NCBI RefSeq assembly: GCF_000195595.1
Contig: NZ_GL882539.1
Coordinates: 12,739-59,083, forward strand
Direction of reading: 5' to 3'
DNA length: 46,345 nt
Source of the DNA: Actinomyces sp. oral taxon 170 str. F0386
Lineage (GTDB): Bacteria > Actinomycetota > Actinomycetes > Actinomycetales > Actinomycetaceae
The first letter of the stretch is position 1. Every line of letters starts with the position of its first letter. This document shows, one piece after another, positions 40,913 to 46,345 of this stretch. The notes beneath the pieces were generated by a model. It had not been told where the DNA came from, did no database searches, and saw only the letters and a program-made list of their open reading frames with translations. The translations under genes and the position numbers were made by a program.

Positions 40913-43387
40913 TCAGGCCTGACGAAGCCTGCGCAGGCTCAGGTAGCCGCCGACGGCGAGCAGAGCGAGGGCGAGCGCTCCCGCACTGAGCGAGGTGCCG
41001 GTGCGAGCCAGAGGACCATCACTCGCCGCCTCGGCCGGACGGTCGGGTCCGGCCGCACGGTCGGACACTCCGGACGCGAGCGGAACGCCGGTGCCGGCAA
41101 CGGCAGTGGCTGCGGGCTGTGCGCCGCTACCCGCGGACGGCTCGGTGCCGCCACCCACGGACGACTCATCAGCGTCACGACTGACCTGCGGGGTGGGCAC
41201 CGCCTCATCGTCGGCCTCGTCCGCCGTGCCACCAGTACCAACTGCCGTGCCGCCACCCACGTCATCCGCCGCACCGTCGCCTGCGGCACCACCCGTATCA
41301 GCACCGGGGTCGGCCGCAGCCTCGCCCTCGATCTCGACCGAGAATCGATTGAGAACCGTGCCTGCGGAGTCGAGGGTCTCCACGGAGGCCCAGCGGCAGG
41401 TGGCGGCCTGGATCGTGCGGCAGGCGCGCGTGGGGGCGTCGGTCGGGAACGTGAGGTTGAAGTCGACCCGCCCGGTGGTCGGGCCGGTGGGGTCGACAGT
41501 GAGGTCGAGGTCCTTGGTCAGGATCTCCTTGTCCCCCGAGCTCACGCGCACGCGCCGGGCGCCGGCGGCCTGCTCGGAGGGGTTGGTGTAGGCCAGGGAG
41601 TCCAGGGTCACTGAGACCATGTTGGTACTGCGTGCACCGCCCGAGCTGATGTACACGGGCCCCACGGTCAGCCCGGTCTGCCGCTTGGAGTAGCCGGCCT
41701 TGACGGGCTGGTTGCCGAAAGAGGCCAGGTAGGCGGAGGTGACGTCGCGGTCGAGGACGCCGGTGTTGGTCGACGGCTTGTCCTTCAGGACGGTGTAGCC
41801 GTCGCCTCCCGCCAGCAGGAAGGAGTTGGAGGCGACGACGACGCTGTCGCCGTCGGCCAGCGGCACGCCGTCGACGAGGATCTCGCGGATCGCGGGGGCG
41901 GACCCGGCCTTGCTCCCATAAGCGGCATCGGTGCTGGCCTCAGTGAGGACGTCGACGTTGCTGGACAGCCCCAGAGCGAGGACGGGACGACTGGAGCCGG
42001 GCTGCCACTGCTGGGACAGCAGAGCCTTCAGCTCGGCGCCGGTGAGGGTTGTATAGGCCATCTCATTGCCGAAGGGCTGGACGGTGTAGGCCTCCCCCGA
42101 GGTCAGGACGCCATCGCCCTCGGAGCCGGAGGCGGCGTAGAGCAGGTCGGCACGCACACCGCCGGCGTTCATGATGCCCACGTAGCGGGTGGAGCCGGCC
42201 GGCTGGATGTCGGTGGCGAGCCAGCTGCGGAAGGACTCAGCGATGAGGTCGGAGGCGGTGGACTCGGTGCCGCGGTTGGAACCGGGGCCGGAGCCGTCCG
42301 AGCCGCGCAGGAAGTCCGACCCGATCTTGGCCAGCGGCTTGCCGCCCTCGGCGGCTGAGTCCTTTTCCGCCTGGGCCACGATCCCGGCGACGCCGTAGGC
42401 GTCGGTGGTGCAGCTCGAGCTGCGCAGGTCCTCGTTGTCAGCGCTGACCACTGAGGTCTTCCGACTGGCGGGGTCGTAGCTGAGGCGGATGCGGCCCAGC
42501 GCCCAGCCGTAGTGGTCGGCCTGGACGACGGCGATCCGGTTGCCCTCGACGCCGGTGACGGTCTGGGCGAAGGGCACATGGGTGTGTCCGGAGAAGACGG
42601 CGTCGACGCTCCCGCCGAAGCTGGTGGCAGTGGTGGCGGCATCCTCATGGCTGAGCACGACGACGACGTCGGCCTCACCATTAGCGGGATCACCGTCCTT
42701 GAGCTCGGCGGCACGGGCGTTGGCGGCGGCGACCGCTGGACTCAGGGCGAGGGCGGACAGGGCCGAGGGTGACACGAGGGTGGGAAGCTCATCGGTGACG
42801 ACGCCGACGAAGCCGACACGCACACCGCCGACCTCCTTGATGAAGACTCCCCTGCCGCCGCCCTCGGTGCTCAAGGGAGCCGAGCCGGAGACGTTGGCGG
42901 CCAGGATCGGGAAGTTCGAGGCGGGCAGGATGCGGCCCTCGAGGTCGGTCAGGCCCTGGTCGAGCTCGTGGTTGCCCAGGGCGGAGGCATCCAGGGACAT
43001 CGCGTTGAGCGCTTCCATGGTGGGTCGATCCTGGAGGATGGAGGAGACGTAGGCCGATCCGCCCACAGAGTCTCCGGCGGAGACGAACAGAGTGTTGGGG
43101 TTGGCGGCGCGGGCGGCGGATACCTCGCAGGCCAGAGTGACAGCGCCGGGATCCTCGACGGATGTCTGTCCGGTGTTGCGGTCCGTCTGAGTGGTGCGGG
43201 AGATGTGGCCGTGCAGGTCGGTGATGCCCAGCAGGTCGATGGTGGTGGCGCCGGCGGCCGGGGCGGCCGGGGCGGCCGGTTCGTCGGCACCGGCGGGCGG
43301 GGTGAGCGCGAGGGGACTGAGGGATGTCAGTGTGAGCGCGCAGATGGCGGCGCAGGCCTTGACGGCCCGCATGGGGAGCAGTCGCAT
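40913..43387 (-). CDS. Cell-wall-anchored 5'-nucleotidase/2',3'-cyclic phosphodiesterase
   Basis: An 824-residue surface enzyme of the UshA/5'-nucleotidase family, expected to release phosphate and nucleosides from extracellular nucleotides. A signal peptide (ACAAICALTLTSLSPLALT) is followed by the metallophosphatase domain with all metal ligands: ITDLHGHI (Asp57, His59), SAGDSVGG (Asp106), LGNHELD (Asn139), LSHEDA (His247) and FSGHTH (His268, His270). The C-terminal nucleotidase domain has MNAGGVRADLLY and the QPFGNEM loop. The end carries LARTG, a hydrophobic stretch and RRLRQA, a sortase signal. ATG 43387 follows AAGGA. Its nearest homologue, next door upstream, lacks these catalytic residues. 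Confidence 0.92.
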   Translation of the reverse strand: MRLLPMRAVKACAAICALTLTSLSPLALTPPAGADEPAAPAAPAAGATTIDLLGITDLHGHISRTTQTDRNTGQTSVEDPGAVTLACEVSAARAANPNTLFVSAGDSVGGSAYVSSILQDRPTMEALNAMSLDASALGNHELDQGLTDLEGRILPASNFPILAANVSGSAPLSTEGGGRGVFIKEVGGVRVGFVGVVTDELPTLVSPSALSALALSPAVAAANARAAELKDGDPANGEADVVVVLSHEDAATTATSFGGSVDAVFSGHTHVPFAQTVTGVEGNRIAVVQADHYGWALGRIRLSYDPASRKTSVVSADNEDLRSSSCTTDAYGVAGIVAQAEKDSAAEGGKPLAKIGSDFLRGSDGSGPGSNRGTESTASDLIAESFRSWLATDIQPAGSTRYVGIMNAGGVRADLLYAASGSEGDGVLTSGEAYTVQPFGNEMAYTTLTGAELKALLSQQWQPGSSRPVLALGLSSNVDVLTEASTDAAYGSKAGSAPAIREILVDGVPLADGDSVVVASNSFLLAGGDGYTVLKDKPSTNTGVLDRDVTSAYLASFGNQPVKAGYSKRQTGLTVGPVYISSGGARSTNMVSVTLDSLAYTNPSEQAAGARRVRVSSGDKEILTKDLDLTVDPTGPTTGRVDFNLTFPTDAPTRACRTIQAATCRWASVETLDSAGTVLNRFSVEIEGEAAADPGADTGGAAGDGAADDVGGGTAVGTGGTADEADDEAVPTPQVSRDADESSVGGGTEPSAGSGAQPAATAVAGTGVPLASGVSDRAAGPDRPAEAASDGPLARTGTSLSAGALALALLAVGGYLSLRRLRQA

Positions 43388-43512
43388 GTCGTTCCTTGTC
43401 AGGCGGAGGGACGGTGACCCGGGAAAAGATGAGGAGAGGAACATGCCCAACCTTATGCGTCCATGCGATATAGGGCATTTTTTTCACGGCACTCACTGAC
43501 GTTCATCACCCG

Positions 43513-43557
43513 GCACTCGTGCCCGCCGCCCCTGGTGGGGACGACGGGCACGAGTGC
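43513..43557 (-). terminator. Terminator after the second nucleotidase-family gene
   Basis: GCACTCGTGCCCG and CGGGCACGAGTGC: perfect 13-bp arms, with an inner cccc-tggt-gggg stem. It is 29 bases beyond the stop of the gene at 43586-46153 and about 125 bases before the next gene, so the two nucleotidase-family genes are probably separate transcripts. Confidence 0.8.
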
Positions 43558-43585
43558 GGTTCACGCATCGCTGCGTCGGTCGGCG

Positions 43586-46153
43586 TCAGTCGACCTGCCG
43601 TCTGCGGCGCAGGATGAGGTAGCCGCCGGCGATGAGGGTCAGGGCGATGACGCCGGCGCCCAGGGAGGTGCCGGTGCGGGCCAGTGACCAGCCGCCCGTA
43701 CCACCAGCCGGCCTGCCATCGCCGCCACGATCCTCAGGAGCGGCGTTACCCGCCCCGCTCGTGGCAGCAGGCAGTCCCCCGACACCGACCGGCGCCGCGG
43801 AACCGTCACCACCACCTCCGGGCGAGGCCACCGCCTCCCCGTCCGAAGCCCCACCGGAGCCCGCCGTCGCCGACGGAGCCGGCTGCGCACCGGGCGAGGC
43901 CGACGGCGTTACCGTGGCGACCTCCGACGGTTCGGCACTGGGCGCCGAGGACGGAGCCCCCGGCGAAGGCGCGGCCGACGGCGCACTGGACGGAGCCGGC
44001 TGCGCGCCGACAGTGGCCGACGGCGTCGCAATGGGCTTCGCATCGGCCGGCACCTCGACGTAGAAGCTGTTGAGGACCCGGCCGACACCATCAACGGACT
44101 CCAGGGTCACCCAGCGGCAGGTCGTGGCCTCAGCACTTCGGCAGGCACCGGTAGGCGCATCGGCCGGCACCGCGAGGTCGAAGCTCGCCTTACCGGTGGT
44201 CGGGCCGGTACGGTCCACAGTCAGGTCGATGTTCTGACTGAAGAACTCCTTGTCCCCGGACACGGCGCGCACGCGGCGGGCCCCGAGAACTTGCTCGGTG
44301 GAGTGGGTGTAGGCCAGGGAGTCCATCGTCACTGTCACGAAGCCGGCCCGGCCCGGCTTCGGGACCGCGCTCATACCCACCTGACGCTTGGCGTAGCTCG
44401 GCTTGAGTATCTGCTGGTTGAAGGAGGCCAGGTAGTTGGTGGTGATGTCGCGTCCGAGCGACCCGACATTCACGACCCCACTTCCGTTGGGGAGCGTGAA
44501 GCCGGCGCCACCTGTGAGCAGCTCCTGGGTGGAGGCCACGACCACCGTGTCCGTGTCCTCCAGGACCTGCCCGTCCACCCTGACCTCGCGAATCGAGGGG
44601 GCGGCGCCGTCCTCGGTCTGGGCGGCGGCGTCCGCAATGACATCGACGTTGGCGGACAGTCCCAGCTGGACAGCCGCCGGATCGGCTCCGGGGCGCCACT
44701 GCTGGGCGATGAGCGCCTTGAGCTCAGCACCAGTCATGGCGAGGTAGCCCATGGCCTTGTCATCCGGGGAGACGTTACGGACCTCGTCGACCGTGAAGAG
44801 GCCGTCGACCTGATCGGCAGGCACCTCTCCGTGATAGTTCCCGGTGCTCTTGTACCGGAAATCGGCTTTGAGGTCGTCGGCCCGGACTACTCCCACATAG
44901 TGCGCGGAGGCCGGCGGCCGTTCCATGGGATCGATGTCGGCGAGCCAGTATCGGTAGGACTCGGCCACCAGGTCGGCCGCCGTGGACTCGGTGCCGGTGT
45001 GGGCTCCGGGAGTCACGCCATCCGATCCACGCAGGTAGTCAGTACCGAGCTGCGCCACCGGCTGAGCGGCCCCCAGATCCATCATCTTGTTGTATCTCTT
45101 ATATGAGAAGATATTGATGCCGTCGAAATCGTCTTCATGGCAGTACTCCTGCCTCAGATCCTGATTCTCCACGTTGATGACAGAGACCTTCTTGGTGTCC
45201 CGGTCGTAGTTGAGCCGAATCATCCCGAGCTTCAGACCGTAGTGGTCGGGCTGGACGACGGCGATCTGATTGCCCTCGACCCCGGTCACCGTCTGCGCGT
45301 AGGAGACGTGGCTGCGTCCGGCGACGACGGCGTCGACGTTCTTGGAGAAGCCCGTCGCCGTGGAGGCCGCGTCCTCGTGACTGAGCACGACGACGACGTC
45401 GGCCTCGCCATTGTCGGGATCACCGTCCTTGAGCTCGGCGGCGCGGGCGTTGGCCGTGGCCACCGCCGGGGCGACCGTGAGCTGTGCCCGGGTGGAGGAG
45501 GAGACCAGTTTGGGCAGCTCATCGGTCACCACACCGATGAAGCCGACCCGCACCCCGTCGACCTCCTTGATGGAGATCCCGCGACCGTCCCCCTCTGCGC
45601 TCAGAGCATCGGAGCCGGACACGTTCGCCGCCAGAACGGGGAATGTCGCATAAGGAAGAACCCGACCCTCGAGGTCACCGAGACCATGGTCAAGCTCGTG
45701 CACCCCTAGCGCAGAGACATCCATGCGGAGCCGATTCAGCACATCCAGAGTCCCCTCATCCTTCATATAGGACGACAAGTAGTATGACGACCCGATATTG
45801 TCTCCCGACGAGACGAATAGCGTATTGGGATTCGCCCTGTATGCCCTACTCAGATGACATCCCATAGATATCACGCCGGGATTTTCCACCTTGTCGGCGT
45901 CGACCTCACCAGTCACCGGATCCTTATAAAACGTGCTTTCAATGTATCCATGCAGATCGGAGATGCCAACGAGGTCGATGGCGACTCCCCCATCCGGGGG
46001 ATCCAGTGGCACAGCGGCGTCGGGCCCTCCGGCGCCCTGAGCTGGAGCCGCCCCGGAGGGCGTGGCAATGGAAAGAGGGCTGAGTGCGGCGAGGGCCAGC
46101 GCACCGAATGCGGCGCAGACTCGTCCGCGCCTTCGCGATATGAGTCTCATCAT
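43586..46153 (-). CDS. Cell-wall-anchored 5'-nucleotidase-like protein, predicted inactive
   Basis: An 855-residue paralogue of the gene at 40913, with signal peptide, two-domain nucleotidase body, Pro/Ser/Ala-rich stalk and the sortase signal SLARTG plus helix and RRRRQVD. The body aligns throughout, but key residues differ. GNHELD is GVHELD (Val151), GHTH is GRSH (Arg280), and NAGGVRADLLY is VRADDLKADFRY, with the phenylalanine loop QPFGNEM now SPDDKAM. Only DLHG, Asp118 and one HED histidine remain. It is therefore probably a pseudoenzyme or an altered-substrate protein at the cell wall. The second ATG (46150) sits better behind AAGGA. Parts have lower GC and other codon use than its neighbours. 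Confidence 0.85.
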   Translation of the reverse strand: MMRLISRRRGRVCAAFGALALAALSPLSIATPSGAAPAQGAGGPDAAVPLDPPDGGVAIDLVGISDLHGYIESTFYKDPVTGEVDADKVENPGVISMGCHLSRAYRANPNTLFVSSGDNIGSSYYLSSYMKDEGTLDVLNRLRMDVSALGVHELDHGLGDLEGRVLPYATFPVLAANVSGSDALSAEGDGRGISIKEVDGVRVGFIGVVTDELPKLVSSSTRAQLTVAPAVATANARAAELKDGDPDNGEADVVVVLSHEDAASTATGFSKNVDAVVAGRSHVSYAQTVTGVEGNQIAVVQPDHYGLKLGMIRLNYDRDTKKVSVINVENQDLRQEYCHEDDFDGINIFSYKRYNKMMDLGAAQPVAQLGTDYLRGSDGVTPGAHTGTESTAADLVAESYRYWLADIDPMERPPASAHYVGVVRADDLKADFRYKSTGNYHGEVPADQVDGLFTVDEVRNVSPDDKAMGYLAMTGAELKALIAQQWRPGADPAAVQLGLSANVDVIADAAAQTEDGAAPSIREVRVDGQVLEDTDTVVVASTQELLTGGAGFTLPNGSGVVNVGSLGRDITTNYLASFNQQILKPSYAKRQVGMSAVPKPGRAGFVTVTMDSLAYTHSTEQVLGARRVRAVSGDKEFFSQNIDLTVDRTGPTTGKASFDLAVPADAPTGACRSAEATTCRWVTLESVDGVGRVLNSFYVEVPADAKPIATPSATVGAQPAPSSAPSAAPSPGAPSSAPSAEPSEVATVTPSASPGAQPAPSATAGSGGASDGEAVASPGGGGDGSAAPVGVGGLPAATSGAGNAAPEDRGGDGRPAGGTGGWSLARTGTSLGAGVIALTLIAGGYLILRRRRQVD
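43597..43700. repeat. Near-identical DNA encoding sorting signals (first member)
   Basis: This stretch, encoding the LARTG sorting signal, matches 46234-46337 almost base for base, with only a few differences over about 100 bases. The matching member lies at the 3' end of the third gene, at the window edge. Duplication with recent homogenisation explains it best. Confidence 0.8.
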
Positions 46154-46222
46154 ATGTCCTTGATCAACGAGAAATGAGTGTGGGAAACGTGAAGGGAGAA
46201 ACGCTGTGCCATTGGTCGCCTC

Positions 46223-46345
46223 TCAGTCTTCCGGCCGTCTGCGGCGCAGGATGAGGTAGCCGCCGGCGATGAGGGTCAGGGCGATGAGGCCGGCACCCAG
46301 GGACGTACCGGTGCGGGCCAGTGGCCAGCCGCCCGAGCCACCGAC
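46223..46345 (-). CDS. C-terminal end of a third LARTG-anchored surface protein (cut by window edge)
   Basis: Only the last 40 residues are in the window: VGGSGGWPLARTGTSLGAG, a membrane-spanning stretch and RRRRPED. The sorting signal is nearly identical to that of the protein at 43586, and only 69 bases separate the two genes with no hairpin. It is therefore probably another member of the nucleotidase-like family and the first gene of the pair's transcript. The domain content upstream is not visible. Confidence 0.75.
   Translation of the reverse strand, partial: VGGSGGWPLARTGTSLGAGLIALTLIAGGYLILRRRRPED

Overview
The window is high-GC, densely coded actinobacterial chromosome. Several things point to Actinomyces or a close relative: the LARTG-type sortase signals, the DUF3073, DUF3618 and Holin-X proteins, the leucine-rich-repeat-variant protein, and the ispH/xseA/xseB neighbourhood. 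Genus is an inference from gene content; nothing here fixes the species. I see no rRNA, insertion sequence, prophage or CRISPR array.

Layout. 1-2.8 kb: a lysine permease (LysP-like, cut by the window edge) and ispH. 2.8-7.1 kb: xseA and xseB, split by a divergent drug-exporter/ArsR-regulator pair. 7.6-12.8 kb: a PfkB sugar kinase, an AEC transporter, an endonuclease/phosphatase-family protein coupled to msrB, and an MscS channel. 12.9-13.9 kb: a PadR regulator and its membrane partner behind a perfect operator. 14.0-14.3 kb: tRNA-Glu, tRNA-Asp and tRNA-Phe. 14.4-18.9 kb: a small zincin, a GH3 lipoprotein and an 851-residue acidic membrane protein with two LRV repeats. 19.2-26.5 kb: a MacB/FtsX-like ABC pair and a heterodimeric ABC exporter. 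26.7-28.9 kb: a Holin-X/DUF3618/DUF3618 envelope operon and DUF3073. 29.2-32.3 kb: purF-purM. 32.5-36.1 kb: an EamA transporter with divergent TetR regulator, an RNB ribonuclease and an SCP-like protein. 36.4-40.6 kb: the fructose operon fruR-fruK-fruA. 40.9-46.3 kb: tandem sortase-anchored 5'-nucleotidase-family surface proteins, the third cut by the window edge.

Four small regulator modules carry visible palindromic operators (ArsR/MFS, PadR, TetR/EamA, FruR). Most gene ends that need one have a strong GC-rich hairpin terminator.

The most unusual observations are these. One cell-wall nucleotidase paralogue has lost its metal- and substrate-binding residues and looks like a pseudoenzyme. 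A family of about 124-nt inverted-repeat elements recurs in distant intergenic regions. The exporter/regulator cassette that splits xseA from xseB has repeat sequences at both ends. The ABC exporter's two halves have complementary defects that leave exactly one complete ATP site.
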